From Lachnospiraceae bacterium (GTDB lineage Bacteria; Bacillota; Clostridia; Lachnospirales; Lachnospiraceae), in NCBI GenBank assembly GCA_004558185.1, contig SFDP01000003.1:10890-74889 (forward strand): a stretch of DNA of 64,000 bases. The letters are read 5' to 3'. Each line of letters begins with the position of its first letter. Within the stretch, counting starts at the first letter, position 1. The translations under genes were made by a program, and so were the position numbers. Below the pieces are notes generated by a model, which did no database searches, was not told the origin of the DNA, and saw only the letters and a program-made list of their open reading frames with translations. Positions 53,191 to 62,120 of this stretch are shown piece by piece.

Positions 53191-54894
53191 ATGTCGACAA
53201 AAGCATATTATCCCATTTCCGAAATTGGAGCAGGCAAAGTAGGGTTTTCCAGAACCCGTTCGATCATTGAAGCTGCTTTTTACGGAAATAATGTAGTGAA
53301 GGTAAACACCTTGAAGGAAGCTTATGAACTGGCGAAGAATTCACCCGGTACGATCGTTACTGATATGCCTATTAAGGATGGTGAGACCTTTGGTTTGGAG
53401 AAGGATGCCAAGGTATTGCTGTTTAATGATGGTGCGGTTACCGGGCGTTATGCTGCAGCCCGTCGGATCAAGGGTGAACCCGGAGTAGACGAAGCCAAGC
53501 TTGACAAGGTGGTTATGGATGCCATATACGAAACCCGTTGGAAGACCATGTACCATGCAGAATGCTTCGTTGGTCTGGATCCTGAATTTATGGTTAAGGC
53601 TCATCTGCTTATTCCCGAAGGAGAAGAGAACATTCTCTATAACTGGATGATCAACTTCCAGTATATGTCCGATGAGTACGTTAAGATGTATAAGGAGTCC
53701 AAACCGGTGGGTGACGGAAAAGAACCTGACATTTATATTTTCTCCGATCCTCAGTGGGTGCCCGGTGACAGACCTGATGTAGACTACAGTTGCTTAAGCG
53801 ATCCTCTTACTCTTTGCTATTTTGACACCAATCAGAACTGTGCAGCTATTCTGGGTATGCGGTATTTTGGTGAGCATAAAAAGGGAACCCTGACCATGGC
53901 CTGGGCATTAGCCAATAGAAACGGTTATGCAGCCTGCCACGGCGGACAGAAAGAATATACTCTTTCCGATGGCTCCAAGTTTGTAGCTTCCGTATACGGC
54001 CTGTCCGGTTCAGGTAAGTCCACTCTGACTCATGCAAAGCACGGCGGTAAGTATCCTATTACCGTATTACATGATGATGCGTTCATTATCAATACCGATA
54101 CCTGTTCCTCCGTTGCCTTAGAGCCTACATATTTTGATAAGACCTCCGACTATCCTACCGGATGCCCGGATAATGAATATTTGTTAACTGCGCAGAACTG
54201 CTCCGCAACTCTTGACGAGAACGGTAAGATTCAGTTAGTGACCGAAGATATTCGTAATGGCAACGGCCGTGCGATCAAGTCCAAATTATGGTCACCTAAC
54301 CGTGTGGATAAGATTGATGCTCCTGTAAATGCTATCTTCTGGATTATGAAGGATCCTACCATTCCTCCGGTAGTAAAATTAAAGGGTGCTGCACTGGCTT
54401 CCGTTATGGGTGCTACCCTGGCAACCAAGACCTCTACCGCAGAACGTGTGGCTGCAGGAACCGACTTGAATGCTTTGCGTATCGTTCCTTATGCTAACCC
54501 TTTCAGAACCTATCCACTGGTTAATGACTATGATAAGTTCAAGAAGCTGGTAGAGGAAAAGAATGTAGATTGCTACATCATCAACACCGGTGACTTTATG
54601 GGTACCAAGGTTAAGCCTGCGGATACTTTGGGTATTTTGGAGACCATCGTTGAGGGCAAGGCTAAATTTGAAAAATGGGGTAATTTCGAGGATATCGAAA
54701 TTATGTATGATTGGGCAGACAAGACAGCAGACTTTACACCTGATTTAGGAAATGCTGACTATGTGGCTCAGTTGAAGGCTGCTATGCAGAACCGTGTAGA
54801 TGCGGTTAAGGGCTTTGCAGAAAAGAAGGCCGGCTATGATAAGCTGCCGGATGAGGCTCTGGCTGCAGTGCAGAAGCTGGTGGATGCCCTGTAA
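53191..54894 (+). CDS. pckA: ATP-type phosphoenolpyruvate carboxykinase
   Basis: Interconverts oxaloacetate plus ATP with PEP, CO2 and ADP. The kinase-1 P-loop is GLSGSGKSTLT, kinase-2 is LHDDAFIIN, and the carboxykinase region WVPGDRPDVDYSC and the Arg-rich SPNRVDK are visible. At 567 residues it is somewhat longer than the classical enzyme and divergent at its N-terminus. In fermenters it often runs toward oxaloacetate to conserve ATP. It is monocistronic with its own promoter and terminator; its neighbour on the 3' side is the 6S RNA. Confidence 0.93.
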   Translation: MSTKAYYPISEIGAGKVGFSRTRSIIEAAFYGNNVVKVNTLKEAYELAKNSPGTIVTDMPIKDGETFGLEKDAKVLLFNDGAVTGRYAAARRIKGEPGVDEAKLDKVVMDAIYETRWKTMYHAECFVGLDPEFMVKAHLLIPEGEENILYNWMINFQYMSDEYVKMYKESKPVGDGKEPDIYIFSDPQWVPGDRPDVDYSCLSDPLTLCYFDTNQNCAAILGMRYFGEHKKGTLTMAWALANRNGYAACHGGQKEYTLSDGSKFVASVYGLSGSGKSTLTHAKHGGKYPITVLHDDAFIINTDTCSSVALEPTYFDKTSDYPTGCPDNEYLLTAQNCSATLDENGKIQLVTEDIRNGNGRAIKSKLWSPNRVDKIDAPVNAIFWIMKDPTIPPVVKLKGAALASVMGATLATKTSTAERVAAGTDLNALRIVPYANPFRTYPLVNDYDKFKKLVEEKNVDCYIINTGDFMGTKVKPADTLGILETIVEGKAKFEKWGNFEDIEIMYDWADKTADFTPDLGNADYVAQLKAAMQNRVDAVKGFAEKKAGYDKLPDEALAAVQKLVDAL

Positions 54895-54928
54895 TCCATG
54901 TGAATTAAGCTGAGAAGTGTTTAGAAAG

Positions 54929-54956
54929 AGGCTGTATGCAGTGTACAGCCTTTTTT
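54929..54956 (+). terminator. pckA terminator
   Basis: AGGCTGTA and TACAGCCT, 8-bp arms with a 7-base loop, then TTTTT. Confidence 0.9.
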
Positions 54957-55001
54957 CATTCTTATCACAGCTTTGTGGTTCGATTTTAATATTATTTCCA
55001 G

Positions 55002-55030
55002 TTGTATTTTTCATCAGGATTGGATATAAT
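55002..55030 (+). promoter_or_regulatory. promoter of the 6S RNA
   Basis: TTGTAT (55002-55007), a 17-base spacer and TATAAT (55025-55030). The start would fall at about 55037, at the foot of the closing stem. Confidence 0.75.
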
Positions 55031-55036
55031 ATAACT

Positions 55037-55222
55037 AGCCTGAGGTGTTGGATATTCTGTTATTTTTGAACCTACATTAACTTTAAACGGGATTCCTATA
55101 TCACTCTGTGGCTGTCAAGCCCTCACTTCTTTGGAAGGATTGGAAGGGAAGGCAAAAGCAGTTTTGCGGTCACCCACCTAGCATCGCTAGGAGTCAGAAG
55201 GCAGAGATCCGCATTTCAGGTA
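55037..55222 (+). ncRNA. ssrS: 6S RNA (candidate)
   Basis: There is no ORF in this stretch, but a promoter lies at its left end. The expected RNA of about 186 bases closes on itself: CCTGAGGTG (55039-55047) pairs with CATTTCAGG (55212-55220) through nine pairs including two G-U. That matches the CCUGA(U)GUG-type 5' end and length of Firmicute 6S RNAs. Inside, a large unpaired 5' strand precedes a long interrupted hairpin with strong local stems (GCAAAA-GCAG-TTTTGC and CCTAGC-ATC-GCTAGG). 6S RNA mimics an open promoter and binds the housekeeping RNA polymerase in stationary phase. The identification rests on architecture and recalled resemblance, not on a covariance search. Confidence 0.72.
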
Positions 55223-55238
55223 TTATACCAAAGAGAAG

Positions 55239-55264
55239 AAGCAGCCGAGACAGGCTGCTTTAAT
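55239..55264 (+). terminator. hairpin between 6S RNA and the SpoIID gene
   Basis: AAGCAGCC and GGCTGCTT, 8-bp arms with loop GAGACA, followed only by TAAT, so a weak U-tract. It may end the 6S transcript. Confidence 0.65.
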
Positions 55265-55298
55265 CATGTCCAAAGAATTTTTCATGAAGGAGAGAAAA

Positions 55299-57662
55299 TT
55301 GGAGTTTCATCAAAAAAAGACGCTTTGCCTATTGCTTATCATTCTTTTGTTTATCCTGGCTCTTTTCCCAGCCCTGCTGTTGAAAAAAAGGCAGCCTGCA
55401 GGAGAGTACATAACCACACAGGAAGTACAGGTGCTGACGATGCTTTTAAAACAGGTCTGGCAGTCCTACGAGGCAGAAGACAGCCTGAATCTGGAGGAGG
55501 AGCAGGCTTCGGCAAACGAAAATGCCCTTCCTAAAGCGGAGTGGAAAATGGTTCTGGAAGAGCTTGAACAATTGACTTCCTCCTGGAAGGAGGGAAGTCT
55601 AACCTACGGTCAGTTTTTAGAATGGAAAGCTGTAACAGGGACTGAAGAAGCGCTGCCGGCTGATTTTGATTCTTCTTATCAGCCTTCTTTCTTTTTGTTA
55701 AAGAAGGATTGGTATGCCTTTTTTAACGGGCTGTGTGAGAGAATAGATCCTCAGGGAAGGATCAGAAGAGAAGAGCTGCTGATTCTGGGTGATCATAACC
55801 GGGTAAAGGATATTGAGGGAGCACCTATTCAGGAAAACCAGCTTTTTTCTCAAAACGGCCTGTGGGAGAATAATTTGCCCTTTGCAGAAGAATTACTGCA
55901 GAAAAAGGGAGAATATATCACCTATGAGAATTGTCTGTGGGGATTGATCGGTTTTCAGGACGAAGGAGAGCTGGAAAATGTATGGGTAGTGGAAGCAAAA
56001 GGCGAGGAATTAGTTTATTTTTATGGTAATCATGAGATCACCTCTCTTCCGGGCAATTTTCCTTCTGTTCCCGGTGAACTGGTAGCCAATCTTTATTTTA
56101 GTCAGGGGCGGCTTGATAAGGTCAGGGAAAAGACGGAGAGAATCAGTGGTCAGGTGCTGAAGCTGTCGGACAGTCAAATTGAGCTAAAGGAGCATGGAAC
56201 CTTTGAATTGGCAGATTCCGTTCAGTATTACCGACTTTATGACCGTCTGGAAACGGTGGGAAGAAACACAGTCAAAATCGGGTATGACTTTGCTGATTTT
56301 GTGGTGGAAAACGGAAAGATTCAGGCAGGACTGCTGGTAAAGGATGAGCAGATGGAAAACATCCGGGTTCTGATTAAAACCTCCAATTTTGACGGGTATT
56401 ACCATGATCAGATAGAGGCGGTTTGTGATGTGGATATGGAGCTGATTTATGGCAGTCAAAGTCAGCTTATTCCTGCCGGTGAAAGCCTGAAGCTGAATGC
56501 CGACAGTGAATGGTTTAAGGAAGGGCGAATTTATCTGAGGCCCACAGTCCTTACCGGAAGAACCCGATTTTCTACCATACAGCGCAGCCAGCAGGAACAG
56601 GGATACCACGGTAGCTTTGAGCTGGAAAAAAGAGATGAGGGAATTCTTTTGATCAATGAGGTTTTGCTGGAGGAGTATCTTTATGCCGTTGTCCCTTCGG
56701 AAATGCCGGCCTATTATCCTATTGAGGCATTGAAGGCTCAAGCCGTCTGTGCAAGAACCTATGCTTATGATAAAATGCTGAATTCCTCATTAGGCTCCTA
56801 TGGAGCTCATTTAGATGACAGCTCCACCTTTCAGGTTTATAATAATATCAGGGAAAATACCAGCACGACGAAGGCAGTGAAGGAAACAAGGGGACTTTTA
56901 CTCTATCATCAGGAGGAATTGGCAAAAACCTATTATTATTCTACCTCCTGTGGCTTTGGAACAGATGATGCCATATGGAATCGGGAAGGGAGAACTCAGA
57001 TTCCCTATTTACAGGCCAGAGAAATGACCGAAGAAAAAGCACAACTCGCAGCAGAGGAGCTGACGGGGGAGGACACATTCAGAGCCTATATCGACCAGGG
57101 CTTTTCCAGGCATTTTGAAGCCCGGGAACCATGGTATCGATGGACCTATGAGCATCATCATATAGAACAGCTTCTGAAGAACCTCAGAGCCAGACAGGAA
57201 AAGTACCCCAATGATATCCTGATCAGTGAGAACGGGGGGAATTTTGAAACAGGAACAATCCCCGAGCAGTTTAGCCTGACCGACATCAAGGTAAATAAAC
57301 GGGGAGCCGGGGGAACTGTGGAGGAACTGCTGTTTATCGGCGATCAAACACAGATTCTGGTACGGAAGGAATTAAATGTGCGGGCAATATTGACTGATGG
57401 AGAAGCCCGTGCAGTCTTACAGGATGGGAAAACCTATGCCTGTGGGAATCTTTTACCCAGCGCCTTTTATTATATCACGATGGAAAGTGCGGAGGGAAAA
57501 GCCACAGGGATAAAGCTGTTTGGCGGCGGCTTTGGACACGGTGTGGGAATGAGTCAGAACGGAGCCAAAAATCTGGCCGATAGGGGTCGAAGCTACGATG
57601 AAATTCTGCTGTTTTATTACACCGACTGCCAGGTACATGAACCTGCATCAAGAGGAGCTTAA
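55299..57662 (+). CDS. SpoIID/LytB-domain protein
   Basis: A membrane-anchored protein of about 787 residues. An N-terminal hydrophobic helix (LLLIILLFILALFPALLL) is followed by a long region of unknown fold (about 40-440) and a C-terminal SpoIID domain. The catalytic-type block is VVPSEMPAYYPIEALKAQAV, with the Glu used by SpoIID lytic transglycosylases. The end carries GGGFGHGVGMSQNGAKNLA. SpoIID cuts denuded glycan strands in sporulation; this long form may be a vegetative or sporulation paralogue. The likely start is TTG at 55299, five bases after AAGGAGA. ATGs at 55266 and 55284 lack such a site. Confidence 0.85.
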   Translation: MEFHQKKTLCLLLIILLFILALFPALLLKKRQPAGEYITTQEVQVLTMLLKQVWQSYEAEDSLNLEEEQASANENALPKAEWKMVLEELEQLTSSWKEGSLTYGQFLEWKAVTGTEEALPADFDSSYQPSFFLLKKDWYAFFNGLCERIDPQGRIRREELLILGDHNRVKDIEGAPIQENQLFSQNGLWENNLPFAEELLQKKGEYITYENCLWGLIGFQDEGELENVWVVEAKGEELVYFYGNHEITSLPGNFPSVPGELVANLYFSQGRLDKVREKTERISGQVLKLSDSQIELKEHGTFELADSVQYYRLYDRLETVGRNTVKIGYDFADFVVENGKIQAGLLVKDEQMENIRVLIKTSNFDGYYHDQIEAVCDVDMELIYGSQSQLIPAGESLKLNADSEWFKEGRIYLRPTVLTGRTRFSTIQRSQQEQGYHGSFELEKRDEGILLINEVLLEEYLYAVVPSEMPAYYPIEALKAQAVCARTYAYDKMLNSSLGSYGAHLDDSSTFQVYNNIRENTSTTKAVKETRGLLLYHQEELAKTYYYSTSCGFGTDDAIWNREGRTQIPYLQAREMTEEKAQLAAEELTGEDTFRAYIDQGFSRHFEAREPWYRWTYEHHHIEQLLKNLRARQEKYPNDILISENGGNFETGTIPEQFSLTDIKVNKRGAGGTVEELLFIGDQTQILVRKELNVRAILTDGEARAVLQDGKTYACGNLLPSAFYYITMESAEGKATGIKLFGGGFGHGVGMSQNGAKNLADRGRSYDEILLFYYTDCQVHEPASRGA

Positions 57663-57735
57663 TGTGATCCCAGAGCTGAATCTGAAATTTGGCTCGTGCT
57701 TTTCAGCGCAAACGCTTCAGAATGGAGATAGTATA

Positions 57736-58575
57736 GTGAAAAAAATGTATAAAATAGCCATGGGCTTCAGCCGACTTTTACGGAACAATGATGTCAGCTC
57801 CTATGCCTCCAGCATAGCCTTCTTTTTGTTCCTTTCTATGATACCCGTACTGATGCTTCTCTGTGCGGCTATACCCTTTACCCCTCTGACGGAGGCAAAT
57901 CTGATGATGATTTTAACGGAGATCGCTCCGGATAGTATGGATCCGATGATGGTTTCTCTGGTAAGTGAGGTTTATGATAAGTCTGCCGGGATTCTGTCCT
58001 TTGCCATTATCATGACTATCTGGTCTGCGGGAAAAGGGATGCTGGCTCTGATGAGAGCCCTGAATGCCACTAATGGAGTAGTGGAAGAGCGGAGCTATCT
58101 ACGTCTTAGGTCAGTAGCCAGCTTCTATACCGTGGTAGTGCTAATGGCCATTCTCATTACGCTGTGTATGGGGGTTTTTGGAAAGCAGATTTTTACCTTT
58201 CTGTTAAAAAAATTTCCTATTTTAGAAAAAGGAATTTCCTTTTTCAGCCATTTTCGCTTTTTATTTGTTCTGCTTTTCCTTGTTTTGGCGTTTACCTTGC
58301 TGTATACCTATATTCCGAATAAAAAAATGAAGCTACTGTACCAGATACCGGGGGCTGTTTTTGCCGGTCTGGCCTGGATCATATGCTCCTTTGGATTCTC
58401 CCTGTATCTGGAATACTTTAATACCTTTTCTGCCTATGGCAGCCTGGGAACGATCATCCTCTTTTTGCTGTGGCTGTATCTCTATTGCTATATTTTACTG
58501 ATTGGCGCCAATATCAACGGATATCTGAAACCTCTTTGCAGCTTCCTTGCCGGTAAATACAGAGGAAGGGGTTAG
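57736..58575 (+). CDS. YihY/BrkB-family membrane protein
   Basis: About 279 residues with six predicted membrane helices and family motifs: SSYASSIAFFLFLSMIPVLM at the N-terminus, SAGKGMLALMRALNATNGV in the middle, and GSLGTIILFLLWLYLYCYIL near the end. The molecular function is unknown; older 'ribonuclease BN' names are mistaken. The start is the GTG at 57736, eight bases after GGAG. The open frame extends upstream into the end of the SpoIID gene without a ribosome binding site. It is the last core-like gene before the accessory island. Confidence 0.88.
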   Translation: MKKMYKIAMGFSRLLRNNDVSSYASSIAFFLFLSMIPVLMLLCAAIPFTPLTEANLMMILTEIAPDSMDPMMVSLVSEVYDKSAGILSFAIIMTIWSAGKGMLALMRALNATNGVVEERSYLRLRSVASFYTVVVLMAILITLCMGVFGKQIFTFLLKKFPILEKGISFFSHFRFLFVLLFLVLAFTLLYTYIPNKKMKLLYQIPGAVFAGLAWIICSFGFSLYLEYFNTFSAYGSLGTIILFLLWLYLYCYILLIGANINGYLKPLCSFLAGKYRGRG

Positions 58576-58584
58576 GAGCGAAAG

Positions 58585-60086
58585 TAGTGTCTGCTGATTA
58601 GGCTTAAAATACTTGATTTTACTGACTTCTACCAAGTTTTCTGATATAATATTTGCAAGGGTTTCAATAAAATCAAATCGTTTTTCTTGCAGTTTTCCTG
58701 CATAATTTAAGGATAAAGGGGCTAAAGCAATGTACAAACCAATCGACAAGTTACAGCATTCATTTTTGAAGTAAAATACGCCAAGCTGTTCCCCAGTGAT
58801 ACAGGGAATGTTGCCAAGCCTCTTCGTATGGCATTAGGAGCCCTGATCATCCAGACCAAGTTCCAGTATTCCGATCGTGAGCTTGTAGAACAGATTACAG
58901 AGAATCCGTATCTGCAATACTTTATCGGGCTTCCCGGCTTTCGGGAGGAAGCTCCGTTTGATGCAAGCACACTGGTTCTTTTTCGCAAACGCATTTCAGC
59001 TGAAATGCTGATGGAAGTAAATGAGTATCTTCTTGCCCACAAAGATGCTGACAACAATACACCACCATCTTCTGGAAACTCCGATGATACTGACCCTTTA
59101 AAAGAAGACACAAACAAAGGAACATTGACCCTGGATGCAACCTGTGCACCAGCAAATATCCGTTATCCCCAGGATATTTCACTCCTAAACGAAGCAAGGG
59201 AAAAGCTGGAAACCATCATTTACCGTTTTTGCAAGTCCTATAGTCTGCCACTGCCAAGACGTTATAGAAAACGTGCCAGAAAAGATTATCTGGCCTTTGC
59301 CAAAAGTAAAAAGCATAGTGCAAAGAACATCAGAAAGGCACTCCGCAAACAGCTTGGTTACGTTGCAAGAGACCTGGGCTATCTGGAGAAGTTCATGAGT
59401 GACGGATATGCCATGATAGATAAAGAAATTAGTTTGTATCTGACTATCATCACATTGTATGAACAGCAGAAGTACATGTACGATAATAAAGTACACTCAG
59501 TGGAGCATCGTATCGTAAGCATCTGGCAGCCATGGCTTAGACCGATTGTCAGAGGGAAGGTCAAAGCACCGGTTGAATTTGGTGCAAAATTCGATCTCAG
59601 CCTTGACAGCGAAGGCTATGGGCGTATCGAAAAAATATCTTTCGAGGCATACAACGAGAGCACCTGTCTGCTCAAAGCAGTAGAACGTTTCAAAGAGCGT
59701 ACCGGTTATTATCCGGAACGTGTCCTGGCCGATCAGATATACCGAACCAGGGAAAACAGGAGCTATTGCAAGGAGCATGGGATCCGGTTATCCGGTCCAA
59801 AGCTGGGCAGACCAGGAGCTAAAACAAGAGTATCAGGATAATACCGATAGAATCGAAGTGGAGCGCACCTTCAGCCTGAGCAAACGCTGCTACGGTATGA
59901 GCTGCATTACCACAAAACTGGAAGAAACACAGTTGACTTCTATCGCATTATCTGTATTCGTGATGAATCTGTTTAGGGTTCAGAGGCGAATACTTTGTGC
60001 TCTTTTGCATCTGTTCCGATTCTGGCATGACCAGAGCAGATGTGAGGGTTGGAAGCTGCAGATATCTGCTTAATCAGCAGACACTA
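58585..60086. mobile_element. decayed insertion sequence with 16-bp terminal inverted repeats
   Basis: TAGTGTCTGCTGATTA at 58585-58600 is repeated in inverse as TAATCAGCAGACACTA at 60071-60086, giving an element of about 1.5 kb. The outermost TA on each side may be a two-base target duplication rather than part of the repeat. Inside is a damaged transposase. The element lies between the YihY gene and the truncated HD-domain gene. Confidence 0.88.
58730..60073 (+). pseudogene. IS5-superfamily DDE transposase, broken
   Basis: The N-terminus MYKPIDKLQHSFLK (58730) hits a stop at 58772. The sequence resumes in another frame at KYAKLFPSDTGN (58774 on), as if an internal segment had been deleted. 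The long middle frame (to 59841) contains an InsH-type N-terminal domain (LGALIIQTKFQYSDRELVEQ), a catalytic Asp in TLDATCAP, and DQIYRTRENR. A second shift near 59806-59812 moves the frame to the C-terminus (DQELKQEYQDNTDRIEVERT, then FSLSKRCYGM), which ends at 60073. Two lesions mean it cannot make an intact transposase, though a full copy elsewhere could mobilise it. Confidence 0.88.
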
Positions 60087-60667
60087 ATTATTTTTATTAT
60101 CGTTTATATGAGATGGGTGTATTGGATCATGGAATTGTAGGTGCGGATGAATTTTTCTCCAGATTGGTTGTCAATTATGTAAAAGAGTATAGGATAATGG
60201 CAGCAGGGAATTTCTTCAGGGAAAATATTTATGAGTTTCATAACGAGCGTGGACTTCATTTTTGTAGTGAACAATTAAAGCTGTTTGCTTATATAGCAGA
60301 TTGTATTGCGTCGCATAATATGTATATGGCAGACGATAATGAAGGGCGTATAGCCAAGTACATGGATTATTCTCTAAATTGTTTGTTGCCGGATGAGTTT
60401 GAACCCATATCATACAAGGATAATCCGCTTTTATTCATTCTTTGTGTTGCTGATACAATTGAACCAAGCAAAAGGTTTACGAACTATCATAATGAAAATG
60501 TATTAAATTTAATATCAATAGAATATAGTTTAAAGGACAATTTTTTGTATGTAGAGATAGGTGAGGAATTGTATGATAGTGAAGCTGGGCGTAGATATGT
60601 GTCTGATATATATGAGTTGGAAAAGTGGTGTGATATTAGGACAAATGTTGCATCTAGAAGATTTTAA
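60087..60667 (+). pseudogene. HD-domain-like protein, 5' end removed at the IS
   Basis: The open frame continues upstream of the first ATG (60113) into the IS edge, reading YFYYRLYEMGVLDHGIVGADEFF, and is cut there. The DHGIVGA and CVADTIEPSKRF segments resemble the later motifs of HD-superfamily phosphohydrolases (the '..AD.IEPSR' block). The first His and the HD pair would lie in the missing part. No matching 5' fragment is seen left of the IS, so part was deleted as well as interrupted. Base composition is AT-rich compared with the genes before the IS. A 184-residue product from 60113 might still be translated, but no good ribosome binding site is seen. Confidence 0.6.
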
Positions 60668-60837
60668 GGGTATTTGTTTGGAGGGTAGATAATACTCTAT
60701 CCAAAATATGGAAAAATGTATGTTATGTGAGGAACGAACAAACCGTATGTTCTGACTGTACAAGGTGAAATATAAATTGTAAAATGAACATAGTATAAAA
60801 TAGTAAATAATATGTAGAAAAAATTCATAGGTAGGTG

Positions 60838-60843
60838 TATAAT
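60838..60843 (+). promoter_or_regulatory. probable promoter of the toxin-chaperone operon
   Basis: A perfect TATAAT 43 bases before the ATG at 60886, with TAGAAA (60815-60820) as a weak -35 box at 17 bases. It lies in the 218-base, AT-rich gap after the HD remnant. Confidence 0.55.
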
Positions 60844-60885
60844 GTTAATTCCTAGTTGATGATGTATTATTAGGGGATGAGCAGG

Positions 60886-61443
60886 ATGTATAAAGAAACA
60901 TATAGAGAATTGAGTCACGGAACAGATGAGGAATCAGCTGCGAAAATAAAAGCTAATGGTTTTGAGATACGAGGTCGTTCTGACAGTTGGTGTGGGCATG
61001 GCATCTATTTTTATGATATTAAGAAAAAGGCATGGTGGGCTGCAAACAGAAAATGTGAGGAAATAAGAAAGGAAACTGGCAAGAAATTTAAGCCGGCAGT
61101 TCTTTTTGCCGATATTATTGATATAGATGATGATAAAATCTTTGATTTGCGAGCATACAAAGATTTGTGTGATTTTGAAGAGGGAATAAGCCAATTGTTT
61201 GGTGAATACTCATTTGAATTATCTGGTATAGAAGATGTAGAAAAAATTATTATGCTAAGAGCACTTTTTATTAGTTATTATGCAGATAGAAATGACAAAA
61301 AATTGGTTATAGGAAATTTTCGACAGCGCCCACAACCAATATATGAACATGCCATAGAATTTTCAAATAGTTTGGATATGATATTTGGTATAGAAACCAT
61401 ATATTGTGTTAAAGATAATGATATAATTGAAAATATTCATTAA
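60886..61443 (+). CDS. ADP-ribosyltransferase-fold protein, putative toxin (CmdT-like)
   Basis: A soluble protein of 185 residues. The N-terminal part shows the H-Y type ADP-ribosyltransferase pattern: a strand ending in SHGT, a helix with a GF turn (AAKIKANGFEIRGRSDSWCG), then GHGIYFYD on the second core strand and a helix KKAWWAANRKCEE. The third catalytic position (usually Glu) cannot be placed with confidence. It heads a three-gene operon with a small acidic protein (13-base gap) and a SecB-like chaperone. That is the arrangement of toxin-antitoxin-chaperone systems such as CmdTAC, whose toxin is an mRNA ADP-ribosyltransferase. The start at 60886 has GGGG nine bases upstream; ATG 60877 has none. 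Confidence 0.65.
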   Translation: MYKETYRELSHGTDEESAAKIKANGFEIRGRSDSWCGHGIYFYDIKKKAWWAANRKCEEIRKETGKKFKPAVLFADIIDIDDDKIFDLRAYKDLCDFEEGISQLFGEYSFELSGIEDVEKIIMLRALFISYYADRNDKKLVIGNFRQRPQPIYEHAIEFSNSLDMIFGIETIYCVKDNDIIENIH

Positions 61444-61456
61444 GGAGGATAAGCAG

Positions 61457-61717
61457 ATGGAAAAAATGGTATTGGATGATTTTATAAGATACGCAAAAGA
61501 ACAATTTGATTGCGAAATTTCTGTGAAGAAGTGCGACAAGCCAGATACTTTTGCTAGTATTTTTGGTGCGAGCTTTCTTAATGAAAAAAATTGTGTAGAA
61601 ATGGTTGATGGTTTTGAAAGCGATGTAAGTTACGAAAATATTTCTATTGATGTGCAATTCGTTATTGATGACGGAATGAGTGCCGTATATAGTAGTAATG
61701 TTGGACTAGCTGCATAA
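61457..61717 (+). CDS. small acidic protein, putative antitoxin (CmdA position)
   Basis: 86 residues, acidic, no membrane segment or recognised DNA-binding motif; contains DDFIRYAKEQFDCEISVKKC near the start and a beta-rich second half (ISIDVQFVIDDGMSAVYSSN). GGAGG lies ten bases before the ATG at 61457. By position between an ADP-ribosyltransferase-like gene and a SecB-like gene it is the likely chaperone-dependent antitoxin. The hydrophobic C-terminal end (VGLAA) could serve as a chaperone-addiction tail. I recognise no family. Confidence 0.6.
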   Translation: MEKMVLDDFIRYAKEQFDCEISVKKCDKPDTFASIFGASFLNEKNCVEMVDGFESDVSYENISIDVQFVIDDGMSAVYSSNVGLAA

Positions 61718-61727
61718 AGAGGTACAT

Positions 61728-62105
61728 ATGGAATTAAGTAAGATGAAATCTAATTTAAAAATGAATAATTTATATTTTAGTTCATGTTCTGTAGAACGAG
61801 CATGTAAAGTGGAAAACGGTGAATGTAAAGCTGATTTACAACGTAATATTACAAAAACTGATGAGCATGAATATGATGTAGAATTGGAATTATCAGTACA
61901 GAAATCTGATTTATCGGTGTCAATTATTGCAAAAGCACATTTTGAGTATGAGGCGGAAACGTATGAAATGGAGGAGAATATCGTAAAAACTAACACAGTT
62001 GCGATAATGTTTCCGTTTATTCGTAGTCAAGTTACTTTATTAACTACACAACCAGGAATGACTCCAATAGTTTTACCACCTATAAATACAACAAAATTTG
62101 AGTAA
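61728..62105 (+). CDS. SecB-like chaperone (CmdC position)
   Basis: 125 residues with the SecB fold pattern: an N-terminal strand block, the paired strands DVELELSVQKSDLSVSIIAK and HFEYEAETYEM. The hallmark C-terminal segment reads MFPFIRSQVTLLTTQPGMTP then IVLPPIN, matching the SecB 'LFPF.R..I..LT...GFPPL.LPP.NF' block. SecB is normally a proteobacterial export chaperone and general SecB is not expected in Firmicutes. A lone copy next to a toxin-like gene therefore points to a toxin-antitoxin-chaperone system, where it folds or protects the antitoxin. It is followed by a hairpin terminator. Confidence 0.78.
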   Translation: MELSKMKSNLKMNNLYFSSCSVERACKVENGECKADLQRNITKTDEHEYDVELELSVQKSDLSVSIIAKAHFEYEAETYEMEENIVKTNTVAIMFPFIRSQVTLLTTQPGMTPIVLPPINTTKFE

Positions 62106-62120
62106 TATTAACCAAAATAG

